DNA of 64,000 nt, from NCBI GenBank assembly GCA_903934295.1, contig CAIZNI010000013.1, positions 102,888 to 166,887 of the forward strand, written 5' to 3'. This DNA is from an uncultured beta proteobacterium (GTDB taxonomy: Bacteria; Pseudomonadota; Gammaproteobacteria; Burkholderiales; Burkholderiaceae_E). A program made the translations under genes and the position numbers. Shown here one piece after another: positions 46,290 to 55,549 of this stretch (position 1 is its first letter; each line of letters begins with the position of its first letter). The notes beneath the pieces are model-generated. The model saw only the letters and a program-made list of their open reading frames with translations, did not search any database and was not told the origin of the DNA.

Positions 46290-48167
46290 ATGACGATGAC
46301 GCCCACCGACACCGCCGAGCCGCAGGATGACCCGGCGCCCTTCGATCCGAAGCCGATCCTGGCCGGGCTGCCCAACCTGCCCGGCGTCTACCGGATGCAT
46401 GACGCCAGCGGCGCGCTGCTCTATGTCGGCAAGGCGCGCGACCTCAAGAAGCGCGTCTCGTCGTATTTCCAGAAAAATCTCGCCAGTCCGCGGGTCGCGC
46501 ACATGGTCGGGCAGATCGCTTCGCTCGAGACCACCGTCACCAGCTCGGAAGCCGAGGCGCTGCTGCTCGAGAGCAATCTCATCAAGACCCGTCAGCCGCG
46601 CTACAACATCCTGTTTCGCGACGACAAGTCCTATCCGTACCTGAAGATCACCGGCCATGAATTCCCGCGGGTGACCTACTACCGCGGCGCGGTCGATCGG
46701 CGCAGCCAGTATTTCGGTCCGTATCCGAGCGCGTGGGCGGTCAAGGAGAGCATTCAGGTGCTGCAGAAGGTCTTCCGGCTGCGCACCTGCGAGGACTCGG
46801 TCTTCAGCAATCGCTCGCGACCCTGCCTGCTGTTCCAGATCGAGCGATGCAGCGGCCCGTGCGTGGGGTCGATCAGCCCGCCGGCGTATGCGAAGGATGT
46901 CGCGGACGCGACGAACTTTCTGCGCGGTGGCCATCGCGACGTGCTGCAGGCACTCGAGGACCAGATGCATGGCGCGGCCGCCGAGCTGCGTTTCGAGGAG
47001 GCGGCGGTGCTGCGCAATCGGATGACGGCGCTGTCGCGGGTGCTGCATCAGCAGTCGATGGACACCGGATCGGACATCGATGTGGATGTGGTGGCGGTCG
47101 AATCGCAGGGTGGCAAGGTCTGCGTGAACCTGGCGATGATTCGCGGCGGGCGGCATCTGGGCGACAAGGCCTACTTCCCGGTGCACGCCAGCGCCGAGGA
47201 CACCGTGCCCGACATTCTGGAGGCGTTCGCGGCCCAGCATTACACCGATGCGTTCGTCCCGCCGGTGATCGTGAGTCATGACGAGCCTCTGTCGGGCGCG
47301 CTGGTCGACCTGTTGCAGCAGCAGTCAGGACACCCGGTGCTGTGGGTTTCGCGCCCGCAGGCGGCGCGCCGCAAATGGCTCGACATGGCGCGCCAGAATG
47401 CGCAGCTCGCCCTGGCGCGGCTGCTGGCCGAGGAGGGCTCGCAGAAAGGCCGCACGCGCGAGCTGGCCCGCGTGCTCGGTCTGGACGAGGAAACCGACCT
47501 GACCGCGCTGCGGATCGAGTGCTTCGACATCAGCCACACCATGGGCGAGGCGACCCAGGCCTCCTGCGTGGTGTTCAGCGCCCATGAGATGCAGCGCGGC
47601 CAGTATCGCCGCTTCAACATCGACGACATCATTCCGGGCGACGACTACGCGGCCATGCGTCAGGTGCTCACCCGGCGCTACGGGCGACGCCCCGACGAGG
47701 GCGCCGCCCGCGAGCCGGCGCCGATGCCCGACGTGGTGCTGATCGACGGCGGCAAGGGGCAGGTCGAAGTGGCGCGCCAGGTCTTCGAGGAACTCGGGCT
47801 GGACATCGGTGCGCTGGTCGGGGTGGCCAAGGGGGACGACCGAAAAGTCGGGCTCGAGACGCTCGTCTATGCCGACGGTCGCGCGCCGGTCGCCCTGGGC
47901 CGTGATTCGGCGGCGCTGATGCTGGTGGCCCAGATCCGCGACGAGGCCCACCGGTTCGCGATCACCGGCATGCGGGCGCGGCGCGCCAAAGCGCGAAACA
48001 CCTCGCGGCTGGAGGAGATCGACGGCGTGGGGCCGCGCAAGCGCCAGCGGCTGCTGGCGCGGTTCGGTGGGCTGCGTGGCATCATGGCGGCCAGCGTCGA
48101 GGATCTCGCGCAAGTCGAGGGCGTGTCGCCCGCGCTGGCCGAGATCATCTATCGACAGCTTCATTAG
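46290..48167 (+). CDS. uvrC: Excinuclease ABC subunit C
   Basis: 625 residues. A GIY-YIG nuclease domain ([19 protein letters not shown]), a cysteine-rich patch, UVR motif (about 205-240), RNase H-like nuclease domain ([19 protein letters not shown]) and a C-terminal helix-hairpin-helix pair ([19 protein letters not shown]). It makes both incisions in nucleotide excision repair. Followed by pgsA, as in E. coli. Confidence 0.98.
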   Translation: MTMTPTDTAEPQDDPAPFDPKPILAGLPNLPGVYRMHDASGALLYVGKARDLKKRVSSYFQKNLASPRVAHMVGQIASLETTVTSSEAEALLLESNLIKTRQPRYNILFRDDKSYPYLKITGHEFPRVTYYRGAVDRRSQYFGPYPSAWAVKESIQVLQKVFRLRTCEDSVFSNRSRPCLLFQIERCSGPCVGSISPPAYAKDVADATNFLRGGHRDVLQALEDQMHGAAAELRFEEAAVLRNRMTALSRVLHQQSMDTGSDIDVDVVAVESQGGKVCVNLAMIRGGRHLGDKAYFPVHASAEDTVPDILEAFAAQHYTDAFVPPVIVSHDEPLSGALVDLLQQQSGHPVLWVSRPQAARRKWLDMARQNAQLALARLLAEEGSQKGRTRELARVLGLDEETDLTALRIECFDISHTMGEATQASCVVFSAHEMQRGQYRRFNIDDIIPGDDYAAMRQVLTRRYGRRPDEGAAREPAPMPDVVLIDGGKGQVEVARQVFEELGLDIGALVGVAKGDDRKVGLETLVYADGRAPVALGRDSAALMLVAQIRDEAHRFAITGMRARRAKARNTSRLEEIDGVGPRKRQRLLARFGGLRGIMAASVEDLAQVEGVSPALAEIIYRQLH

Positions 48168-48171
48168 CGCT

Positions 48172-48191
48172 GCCTCATGGCGCCATGAGGC
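48172..48191. repeat. 20-bp perfect palindrome after uvrC
   Basis: GCCTCATGGCGCCATGAGGC, 4 bp after the uvrC stop and about 70 bp before pgsA. Every base pairs and the centre has no loop, which suits a protein-binding site better than an ordinary terminator. Confidence 0.6.
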
Positions 48192-48261
48192 TGGAACTTC
48201 CCGTGTCCGGCTGACCGGCGCACACTGTCCGTATCCGCGATCGCCAAGGCCCCGCCGCTCG

Positions 48262-48825
48262 ATGCCCCTGAATCTGCCGACCTTCCTGACCTGGCTGCGA
48301 ATGCTCGCCATTCCGCTGCTGGTGGGCATCTTCTATGCGCCGCTGTCCGCCTCGGCGATGAATCTCGCCGCGACCGCGCTGTTCCTGGCTGCCGCGATCA
48401 CCGATTGGGTCGACGGCTGGCTGGCGCGTCGTCTGAAGCAGACCTCGGCCTTCGGCGCCTTTCTCGATCCGGTAGCCGACAAGCTGCTGGTCTGCGCGGC
48501 GCTGGTGATGCTGGTGGAACTGAACCGGGTGCATGCACTGATCGCGGTGATCATCATCGGCCGCGAAATCACCATCTCGGCCCTGCGCGAGTGGATGGCG
48601 CAGATCGGCGCGCATTCGAACGTGGCGGTGCATTCCATCGGCAAGTTCAAGACGATCGCGCAGCTGGTCGCCATCCCGATGCTGCTCTACAACCAGCCGC
48701 TGTTCGGTTGGGTCGACTGCGCGCTGCTCGGTCGCTGGCTGATCGTGGTCGCGGCGATCCTGACGGTGTGGTCGATGCTCTTCTACCTGCGGCGGGCCTG
48801 GCCCTACCTTCGAGACGCCGCTTGA
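48262..48825 (+). CDS. pgsA: CDP-diacylglycerol-glycerol-3-phosphate 3-phosphatidyltransferase
   Basis: 187 residues from ATG 48262 (MPLNLPTFLTWLRML). The CDP-alcohol phosphotransferase motif is complete in DWVDGWLARRLKQTSAFG...DPVADK. Several membrane helices. Makes phosphatidylglycerol phosphate. The long upstream frame overlaps uvrC and is rejected. Confidence 0.97.
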   Translation: MPLNLPTFLTWLRMLAIPLLVGIFYAPLSASAMNLAATALFLAAAITDWVDGWLARRLKQTSAFGAFLDPVADKLLVCAALVMLVELNRVHALIAVIIIGREITISALREWMAQIGAHSNVAVHSIGKFKTIAQLVAIPMLLYNQPLFGWVDCALLGRWLIVVAAILTVWSMLFYLRRAWPYLRDAA

Positions 48826-48835
48826 GCTTGCTGAT

Positions 48836-48863
48836 TTGACAGACGCTGTCGACCAGCTATAAT
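48836..48863 (+). promoter_or_regulatory. Consensus sigma70 promoter of the tRNA-Gly gene
   Basis: TTGACA (48836-48841), 16-bp spacer, TATAAT (48858-48863). Both boxes are perfect. The tRNA starts 27 bp after the -10. Confidence 0.85.
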
Positions 48864-48889
48864 CTTGTTTCTTTGCAGCACAGCACCAC

Positions 48890-48965
48890 GCGGGAATAGC
48901 TCAGTTGGTAGAGCGCAACCTTGCCAAGGTTGAGGTCGCGAGTTCGAGACTCGTTTCCCGCTCCA
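48890..48965 (+). tRNA. tRNA-Gly (anticodon GCC)
   Basis: 76 nt including encoded CCA. Acceptor GCGGGAA pairs with TTCCCGC, discriminator T, anticodon loop TTGCCAA with GCC, T-arm with GTTCGAGAC. The order uvrC-pgsA-tRNA-Gly-tRNA-Cys matches E. coli. Confidence 0.97.
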
Positions 48966-48972
48966 GAATTCC

Positions 48973-48997
48973 AAGGGAAGCGCTTGCTTCCCTTTTT
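48973..48997 (+). terminator. Intrinsic terminator after tRNA-Gly
   Basis: 9-bp stem AAGGGAAGC / GCTTCCCTT with GCTT loop, then TTTG. It sits between the two tRNAs, so tRNA-Cys may depend on read-through or on its own promoter. Confidence 0.65.
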
Positions 48998-49034
48998 GTT
49001 TGAAGCCGCCGGGCGCGTCAGCGTCCCGGTGCAG

Positions 49035-49108
49035 GGCGGGGTGGCAGAATGGTCATGCAGCGGCCTGCAAAGCCGTCAATGCCGGTTCGATTCCGGCCCC
49101 TGCCTCCA
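49035..49108 (+). tRNA. tRNA-Cys (anticodon GCA)
   Basis: 74 nt with CCA. Acceptor GGCGGGG pairs with CCCTGCC (one G-T pair), discriminator T as is usual for tRNA-Cys, anticodon loop CTGCAAA. The T-arm is GCCGG-TTCGATT-CCGGC. The E. coli neighbour tRNA-Leu (leuZ) is missing. Confidence 0.97.
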
Positions 49109-49152
49109 GTAAATTCAAGAACTCCATCGCGGCCAGGCCCAGGGCGAGGGGC

Positions 49153-50235
49153 TCACCGGGCCGCCTCGACGCGCTGACCCGTCGACGGGTCGAACCAGTG
49201 CAGGCGCTCAGCCGGCACACGCAGGTACAGCGTCTGGCCGGGGCGCGGCGGGGTCAGCATGCCGTCGATGCGCAAGGTGTAGGGCGCGCCGGCCAGATGC
49301 CCGTGCACCAGGCGTTCGGCGCCCAGCATCTCCACCACCTCCACGCACAGCGGCCAGCAGGCCGGGTCGCCCTCGGTGCCCGGCTCGGTGTGCTCCGGGC
49401 GCAGACCCAGGGTCAGGTACCCGTGCCGCGGCGCTGCACCCGGAAGGGGCAGCCGATGCGCGCCGAGCGCGAATCCGGCGGCCGTGGCCTGCCCGTTCAG
49501 CAGATTCATGGGCGGCGAGCCGATGAAGCTGGCCACGAAGGTGGTGGCCGGCGCACCGTAGACCTGCTCGGGCGTGCCGATCTGCTCGATGCGCCCGGCA
49601 TTCATCACGATCATGCGCTGGGCCAGCGTCATGGCCTCGACCTGGTCGTGCGTGACGAACAGCGAGGTGATGCCCAACTCGCGGTGCAGCTTCTGGATCT
49701 CCAGGCGCGTCTGCGCGCGCAGCTTGGCGTCCAGGTTGGACAGCGGCTCGTCGAAGAGGAACACCTGCGGCTGCCGCACGATGGCGCGGCCCATGGCCAC
49801 CCGCTGGCGCTGACCGCCTGACAGTTGCCGGGGTTTGCGCTGGAGCAGGTGTGACAGCTCCAGCGTGGCTGCAGCCTTCTCGACACGTCGCTGCACTTCG
49901 TCCCGCGGCAACTTGCGGATGCGAAGTCCATAGGCCATGTTGTCGAAGACGTTGAAGTGTGGATAAAGCGCGTAGTTCTGGAACACCATCGCGATGTCGC
50001 GGTCAGCGGGGTCCACGCCGTTGACGACGCGACCTGCAATCGCGATCTGGCCTGTGGTGATGTCTTCCAGGCCCGCCACCATTCGCAGCAAGGTGCTCTT
50101 GCCGCACCCGCTGGGGCCGACGATGACGACGAACTCTCCGTCGTCGATGTCGGCGTCTACGCCGTGGATGGCTTCCACGGCCTTGGCGCCCTGTCCGTAG
50201 GTCTTCCCGACCTGCTTGAGCGAAATCGCACCCAT
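49153..50235 (-). CDS. ugpC: Glycerol-3-phosphate ABC transporter ATPase, UgpC type
   Basis: 360 residues from ATG 50235. Walker [10 protein letters not shown], signature [14 protein letters not shown], Walker [17 protein letters not shown], and a MalK-like regulatory C-terminal domain with LRPEHTEP. Drives uptake through UgpA/UgpE. The assignment to Ugp follows from the UgpB/A/E partners; MalK-like proteins are alike in sequence. It is more GC-rich than ugpE/A/B in the lines I counted. Confidence 0.88.
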   Translation of the reverse strand: MGAISLKQVGKTYGQGAKAVEAIHGVDADIDDGEFVVIVGPSGCGKSTLLRMVAGLEDITTGQIAIAGRVVNGVDPADRDIAMVFQNYALYPHFNVFDNMAYGLRIRKLPRDEVQRRVEKAAATLELSHLLQRKPRQLSGGQRQRVAMGRAIVRQPQVFLFDEPLSNLDAKLRAQTRLEIQKLHRELGITSLFVTHDQVEAMTLAQRMIVMNAGRIEQIGTPEQVYGAPATTFVASFIGSPPMNLLNGQATAAGFALGAHRLPLPGAAPRHGYLTLGLRPEHTEPGTEGDPACWPLCVEVVEMLGAERLVHGHLAGAPYTLRIDGMLTPPRPGQTLYLRVPAERLHWFDPSTGQRVEAAR

Positions 50236-50273
50236 CCTGGATCCCGTTGTTCTGCGGCACCGGGCCGCGCAGG

Positions 50274-51182
50274 TCATTTCTCGCTGTCCACCAAACCCTT
50301 GACGAACCAGCGCCGCATCAATATCACCACCAGTGCAGGTGGCAGCACTGCCAGCAGTGTTGTGGCCATCACCTGAGGCCAGTTAGTCGTGGCATCCCCC
50401 GTGCCAATCATCTTGGTGATTCCCACGACGATGGTGTCGAGCCGGTTGTCTGTGGTCATCAGCAGGGGCCAGAGGTACTGGTTCCAGCCGTAGATGAACA
50501 GGATGACCGCAAGCGCCGCGATGTTGGTGGCCGACAGCGGCAGCACCACGTCCTTGAAGAAGCGCAGTGGCCCGGCGCCATCGATGCGCGCAGCCTCGAC
50601 AAGCTCGTCGGGAAGCGTCATGAAGAACTGACGAAAGAGCAGCGTACCCGTCGCGCTGGCGATGAGGGGAAGCGTGAGCCCGGTCATCGTGTTGATGAGC
50701 TGGAGGTTGCTCACGACCGCGTAGGTCGGGACGATCCGAACCTCCACTGGCAGCATCAGCGTGAGGAAGATCATCCAGAAGGCGATCATGCGACCGCGAA
50801 ACTCGAAGAAGACCACCGCGTAGGCCGACATCATCGACAGCACGATCTTTCCGGCCGTGATGATGAGTGCCATGAGCAAGCTGTTCCACATCATCTGCCA
50901 AACCGGCGGGCTGAGGTAGGTGCCTTTCATGCCCTGTATCAGGATGGCGTGGTAGTTCTCCGCCAGGTGCGCGCCTGGCAGCGCCGGCATCGGCGCCTGC
51001 GCCACGTCCTGAGCCGTGAGCGTGCTTGCCACGAAGGCGATGTAGAGCGGAAAGGCTGTGACGGCGATCCCCAGCCAGAGCACCAGGTGAGGCAACCAGT
51101 CGAGCCCGGTGTCACTGGATCCAGCGGGGCGTGACGGCCGGCCCGCGGCCGCCGGTGCAGCACCGGAGGCTGGCTCAGCCAT
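50274..51182 (-). CDS. ugpE: Glycerol-3-phosphate ABC transporter permease, UgpE type
   Basis: 302 residues. After a Pro/Ala-rich start come six helices, an [14 protein letters not shown] block and the EAA loop [25 protein letters not shown]. Overlaps ugpA by 8 bp. Confidence 0.9.
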   Translation of the reverse strand: MAEPASGAAPAAAGRPSRPAGSSDTGLDWLPHLVLWLGIAVTAFPLYIAFVASTLTAQDVAQAPMPALPGAHLAENYHAILIQGMKGTYLSPPVWQMMWNSLLMALIITAGKIVLSMMSAYAVVFFEFRGRMIAFWMIFLTLMLPVEVRIVPTYAVVSNLQLINTMTGLTLPLIASATGTLLFRQFFMTLPDELVEAARIDGAGPLRFFKDVVLPLSATNIAALAVILFIYGWNQYLWPLLMTTDNRLDTIVVGITKMIGTGDATTNWPQVMATTLLAVLPPALVVILMRRWFVKGLVDSEK

Positions 51183-52059
51183 AGTGCACCCGCCTTTCGA
51201 CGAAGCGGAACTGCAGAAGGGTCAGGCCCACGACAATGACCATCAGGACAACGCTTTGCGCCGCACTGCTGCCCAAGTCCAGGTTGTGCACACCGTCCTT
51301 GTAGACCTTGTAGACCAAGGTCTCCGTCGCGGTGGCAGGTCCGCCCTGGGTGATGGCGCTGATGATGCCGAAGGTATCGAAAAAGGCGTACACGAGCCCC
51401 ACCACCAGCAGGAAGAAGGTGGTCGGAGACAACAGGGGGAAGATGATGGTCCAGAAGCGACGCGTCGGTCGCGCACCGTCGATCGCTGCGGCTTCCAGTA
51501 GGCTCTTGGGGATGCTCTGCAGGCCGGCCAGGAAGAAGAGGAAGTTGTAGGCCACCTGCTTCCAGGCTGACGCGAGGATGACAAGCCACATGGCGTCAGC
51601 GCCGTCCAACGTGGGGTTCCAGTCGACCCCCACCGCCTTCATCCACCATGCCAGCACCCCGATGCTCGGGTTGAACATGAACAGCCACAGCACGCCTGCC
51701 ACCGCCGGAGCAACCGCATAGGGAATCAGCATGGCGGTGGTGTAGAAGGTGCTGGCCTTGACGACGCGGTCGGCCATGACCGCAAGCCACAGGGCCGGCA
51801 CCATCGCCAGAACGGTCACGCCCACACTGAAATACAGCGTGCGCCAGAGGGCCTGCAGGTAACCCTCATCGCCCAGCACGTGGGCGAAGTTGTCCAGGCC
51901 CGAGAACTTGACGCTGGCGCCAAAGGCATCCTGCTGCAGCAGGCTCATGTAGATGGCCTGCCCTCCCGGCCAGAAGAAGAACACGAGGGTCACCGTCAAC
52001 TGCGGCGCAAGCAGCAGCCAGGGCAGGGTCTTGTGGGGAAAGACGACTCGGCGTTGCAT
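51175..52059 (-). CDS. ugpA: Glycerol-3-phosphate ABC transporter permease, UgpA type
   Basis: 294 residues. MalF/UgpA-like permease: [28 protein letters not shown] at the N-terminus and the EAA loop [27 protein letters not shown]. Preceded by a hairpin in the 72-bp gap after ugpB. Confidence 0.9.
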   Translation of the reverse strand: MQRRVVFPHKTLPWLLLAPQLTVTLVFFFWPGGQAIYMSLLQQDAFGASVKFSGLDNFAHVLGDEGYLQALWRTLYFSVGVTVLAMVPALWLAVMADRVVKASTFYTTAMLIPYAVAPAVAGVLWLFMFNPSIGVLAWWMKAVGVDWNPTLDGADAMWLVILASAWKQVAYNFLFFLAGLQSIPKSLLEAAAIDGARPTRRFWTIIFPLLSPTTFFLLVVGLVYAFFDTFGIISAITQGGPATATETLVYKVYKDGVHNLDLGSSAAQSVVLMVIVVGLTLLQFRFVERRVHYG

Positions 52060-52082
52060 TTAAGGGGCAGACAAAGAACGAA

Positions 52083-52108
52083 CCGCCTCAACCTGCCGGC
52101 TGAGGCGG
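52083..52108 (-). terminator. Intercistronic hairpin between ugpB and ugpA
   Basis: Perfect 8-bp stem CCGCCTCA / TGAGGCGG around a 10-nt loop. On the mRNA it is followed by the moderately U-rich TTCGTTCTTTG. It may lower ugpAEC expression relative to the binding protein. Confidence 0.5.
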
Positions 52109-52131
52109 CCCGAACTCAGGTATCCAGTCGA

Positions 52132-53472
52132 TCAGGAGGCGCTGCGCTCGAAAGCACGCAGCAATACGTTGCCCCTGCGCTCAGTGTTGCGCAGCACGTC
52201 GGCTGCGCTCTGATTACCCTGCAACGCCTTTTCCATCTCCTCATGGAACACGTCCCGGATTTCCACCCAGCGCCCAAACCGGTAGCCATTGGTGTTGTCA
52301 CCCTTGGCCCCTTCAATGAGCGACAGGACAGGGACGTCACGGCCCGGGTTCTTGGCAAAGAAGCCCTCGGCCTGCATGGCGCGGAAGGCACTGTTGGTGG
52401 CCGGCAGGAACCCGGTGGCCTTGGCCCATTCGGTCATCACCGCGTCGCTGCGCAGGAAGTCAAGAAAGCGCGCCACACCGCGGAACTCGGCCTGCGTACG
52501 GTTGGGCGCATTGAACACCCAAAGCGACGCACCGCCAATCGTGGTTGCATAAGGAGCGCCCGTGACGTCGGGCCAGAAGGGCAGCTGACCGACCCCAAAG
52601 CTGAACTTGGCTCCCTGCGTGATCGCGCCAAGCCCACCGGAGCTCTGCGTGAGCATCGCGCACTCTCCGCTGATGAACTTTGCGGCCGCGTCGTTGCTGC
52701 GTCCGCCGTAGTCAAAGCTCTTGTCCTTCTGCATGTCAATCAGCGTCTGCAACTGGCGGCTCAGCACGGCATTGTTGGCCAGTGTCAGCGAAGCGTCCAA
52801 CCCGCCTCGTCCGTTACCTTGGGTGCCGAAGGCCACGTTGTGGCGGCTGGCGATCTGCTCAAGCATCACCCATGCAAGCCATGTGGTGGTGTACCCGCAG
52901 GCCGCGGCGTTGGTCGTGCGGATCTTCTTGGCTGCATCAATCAATTCGGGCCAGGTGCGCGGTGCCTTATCGGGGTCGAGCCCGGCCTTGCGGAAGGCAT
53001 CCTTGTTGTAGAACAGGACCGTCGTGCTGACGTTGAAGGGCATCGACAGCAGGTCGCCGTTCGGAAGGCCGTAATAGCCGCGCGCCGCCGGGATGAAGTC
53101 CGCCGCATTGAACTGCAGGCCTGCGCGCCGGAAGACCTCGCTCACGGGCACGATGGCGGTGCGAGCCGACATCATGTCCCCGCTACCGGCGTCGAACATC
53201 TGCATGATGTGCGGAGGGGTGCCGGCCCGGTATGCGGCCACCGCAGCGGCACGTTGCTCGGGGTACTGCCCCTTGAACGAGACGACCACGCGGTAATCGT
53301 TCTGCGTCTTGTTGAAGTCCTCACCGAAGCGGGTCAGCATCTCGCCGCCCTGACCGGTGAGGCCCATCCACATGTTGATCTCGATCGGCTTGTTCTGTGC
53401 CGATGCACCAAAGGCCAGTGCGGCCGTGGCGGCAGCCAGCAGGCCGCGGGTAATCATTCGCTTCAGTTGCAT
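52132..53472 (-). CDS. ugpB: Glycerol-3-phosphate-binding periplasmic protein, UgpB type
   Basis: 446 residues from ATG 53472. A signal peptide ends FGASAQ. The mature protein has the ABC-type sugar-binding fold with INMWMGLTGQGGEMLTRF at the N-terminus, as in UgpB (INFWHSMEG type), and QYPEQRAAAVAAYRAG. It captures glycerol-3-phosphate or its diesters. First gene of a leftward ugpB-A-E-C operon without ugpQ. Its ribosome site lies in a hairpin (see 53478-53514). Confidence 0.9.
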   Translation of the reverse strand: MQLKRMITRGLLAAATAALAFGASAQNKPIEINMWMGLTGQGGEMLTRFGEDFNKTQNDYRVVVSFKGQYPEQRAAAVAAYRAGTPPHIMQMFDAGSGDMMSARTAIVPVSEVFRRAGLQFNAADFIPAARGYYGLPNGDLLSMPFNVSTTVLFYNKDAFRKAGLDPDKAPRTWPELIDAAKKIRTTNAAACGYTTTWLAWVMLEQIASRHNVAFGTQGNGRGGLDASLTLANNAVLSRQLQTLIDMQKDKSFDYGGRSNDAAAKFISGECAMLTQSSGGLGAITQGAKFSFGVGQLPFWPDVTGAPYATTIGGASLWVFNAPNRTQAEFRGVARFLDFLRSDAVMTEWAKATGFLPATNSAFRAMQAEGFFAKNPGRDVPVLSLIEGAKGDNTNGYRFGRWVEIRDVFHEEMEKALQGNQSAADVLRNTERRGNVLLRAFERSAS

Positions 53473-53477
53473 CGGAA

Positions 53478-53514
53478 CTCCCAGATGAATGGATCTGAAT
53501 GCGAAGTCTGGGAG
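53478..53514 (-). promoter_or_regulatory. ugpB leader hairpin covering the Shine-Dalgarno
   Basis: On the mRNA strand CTCCCAGA (53514-53507) pairs with TCTGGGAG (53485-53478) over 8 bp. The second arm contains the GGGAG ribosome site five bases before ATG. A competing stem CAGAT (53497-53493) with ATCTG (53486-53482) would free most of it. Confidence 0.55.
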
Positions 53515-53593
53515 TGATTTGTTACGGTTTCGTTTATCTCCGCAATCGACCCTGCGGCCATTCGGGAAACTTCCCAATCGCGCCGGCGGCTGC

Positions 53594-55549
53594 CTACGGC
53601 AGTTTCAGATAACCCTTCCGGTATGCCTCCGACGCGAGCTGGTAATAGCTGATCGCGGTCTCCAGCATCTGTTCGCCGGCTTGATCGGCCGCCAGCAGCT
53701 GGCCGCTCCGGGCGTCGACGATCCGCGACCGGCCGTTGGGCCGAAGCTCGACGATTCGTCCGTTGGCGTAGTAGCCGACCGTCTGGTAGTTGGCCATCAG
53801 CGCCCGCGGATTGGCGGGGCCGTCGCGCAGGATGTCTTGCCCGAAGAATCGTGAGCGGTAGGAAATGCCCAGCATGCCCAGCAGCGTGGGCGCCACATCG
53901 ATCTGCGAGGCGATGGTGTCGACCCGGCCTGGCGCAATGTGGCCGGGCGCGTAGATGATCATCGGGATGTGGTAGGCGTCCAGCGGCAATTCCTGGCGGC
54001 CCCGACCCTTGTGGGTGTGGTCGGCGACGAACACGAACAGCGTCTGGTCGAACCAGGGACGCTGGCGCGCCTGCTCGATGAATTGCCCGATCGCATGGTC
54101 GGTGTATTTCACGCCGCCCTCGCGGCTGGTCTTGCTCGGAATGTCGATTCGGCCCACTGGATAGGTGAAGGGTCGATGGTTCGACGTGGTCATCACATGG
54201 GCGTAGAAGCGTTTGCCCTGCGCGTGGCGCGCATCGAGCTCGCGCAGCGTGAGCGAAAACAGGTCCTCGTCGGCGACCCCCCAGATGTTCTCGAAGTGGA
54301 TCTGCTCCGGTCGCAGGGCGGTCCGGTCGATCACCGTGTAGCCGTTGCCGCCGAAGAACGCGCTCATGTTGTCGAAGTAGCCGTAGCCGCCGTAGAGGTA
54401 GATCGGCTCATGGCCCTGCTGGCGGAACACCTCGCCCAGAGTGAACAGGCCGGCGTTGTCGGGGCGCTTGACGATCGAATGGCCGGGCGTGGGGGGCACC
54501 GACAGGCTGATTGCCTCGAGCCCGCGCACGGTTCGCGTGCCGGTGGCATAAAGCCGGGTGAACAGCAGCCCTTCGCTGGCCAGGCGGTCCAGGTGCGGTG
54601 TGAGCCGCCCGGTGTTGCCGAAGCTGCCCATGAATGAGGCGCTCAGGCTTTCGATCGACACCAACACGACATTGCGCCGGCTCGGCTGGTTGCCGTTGTC
54701 GATCGGCCGGTCATAGGGACGTGCCGCCGTTGCGCCGGGGGCGCCGCCCGCCATGGCGGCGGCCAGGCGCGCTACCGCGCGTTCGCGGGGCAAGGTTCGG
54801 TAATAGCGTTCGTAGTCGATCTCGTTGTAACGGAACGCATGCCAGAAATCGAAGTAGCCGTTGCCGGCGAGTTCGTTGAGCTGGCCGTTCTCGGAGAACT
54901 CCTTGAACCGCGCCTGGCACGACACGATCAGCACCAGTGGGGCGATCAGACCCAGCACCAGCGCGGGGCGCCAGCGCCGGGCGAAACGCTCGTCGGAATC
55001 GCGCAGCGGCGCGAGCCCCCAGCGCCAGGCCAGGCCCCACAGCAGCACCGTTGCGGCCCCTACCACGCCCAGGAGCATCGGCAGGTTGTAGGACTCGCGG
55101 ATGTTGCCGATCACTTCGTTGGTGTAGATGAGGTAGTCCACCGCGATGAAATTGAAGCGCGAGGCGAACTCGTTCCAGAACGTGAATTCGGACAGCGCGA
55201 CCAGGCTCGCGACCCCGGCCAGCGGCACCAGCAGCAGACCGGTGAACGTGCGCAGACCACGCGAGGTCGGCCGGCCTCGGGTCGGCCACAGGGCGTAGAG
55301 CCACGCGATCGGGGCCAGGCCGATCAGGCCGACGCACAGATCGAACAGCAGACCGATCGCCAGGGCGGGGGCCAGTCGCCAGGGGTAGAGCAGCGAGGTG
55401 TCCTGGTTGAACAGGGCCAGGCCGATGCGCACCAGCGCATTGAGCGCCAGAAAGAGCACCAGCAGACGCCCCAGCGACCGGAACCGGCCTCTGAATGGGG
55501 AAAGCGCTTTCACCGAACCGGTGTAGCGAAGCAGCGATCTGCTTGACAT
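53594..55549 (-). CDS. LtaS/OpgB-type sulfatase-fold phosphoglycerol transferase-like membrane protein
   Basis: 651 residues. Five membrane helices in the first about 210 residues, then a periplasmic alkaline-phosphatase-fold domain. Likely metal and active-site residues: E300 in VSIESLS, a Thr in ATGTRTVRG (T338/T340), H458 in TTSNHRPF, D510-H511 in ADHTHKGRG. Family members move phosphoglycerol from phosphatidylglycerol to glucans or lipoteichoic acid, or phosphoethanolamine to lipid A. Target unknown. It sits behind ugpB; the sides share an interest in glycerol phosphate, which may be chance. Confidence 0.85.
   Translation of the reverse strand: MSSRSLLRYTGSVKALSPFRGRFRSLGRLLVLFLALNALVRIGLALFNQDTSLLYPWRLAPALAIGLLFDLCVGLIGLAPIAWLYALWPTRGRPTSRGLRTFTGLLLVPLAGVASLVALSEFTFWNEFASRFNFIAVDYLIYTNEVIGNIRESYNLPMLLGVVGAATVLLWGLAWRWGLAPLRDSDERFARRWRPALVLGLIAPLVLIVSCQARFKEFSENGQLNELAGNGYFDFWHAFRYNEIDYERYYRTLPRERAVARLAAAMAGGAPGATAARPYDRPIDNGNQPSRRNVVLVSIESLSASFMGSFGNTGRLTPHLDRLASEGLLFTRLYATGTRTVRGLEAISLSVPPTPGHSIVKRPDNAGLFTLGEVFRQQGHEPIYLYGGYGYFDNMSAFFGGNGYTVIDRTALRPEQIHFENIWGVADEDLFSLTLRELDARHAQGKRFYAHVMTTSNHRPFTYPVGRIDIPSKTSREGGVKYTDHAIGQFIEQARQRPWFDQTLFVFVADHTHKGRGRQELPLDAYHIPMIIYAPGHIAPGRVDTIASQIDVAPTLLGMLGISYRSRFFGQDILRDGPANPRALMANYQTVGYYANGRIVELRPNGRSRIVDARSGQLLAADQAGEQMLETAISYYQLASEAYRKGYLKLP

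Noticed and set aside
53473-53593. Pho box before ugpB
   Set aside because: Expected for ugp operons in enteric bacteria, but no pair of CTGTCA-like 7-mers with the right spacing is present.
49035-53600. Integrative element with att sites at tRNA-Cys
   Set aside because: I found no integrase and saw no second copy of the tRNA 3' end near the right border of the ugp genes, so only the weaker idea of acquired DNA was kept.
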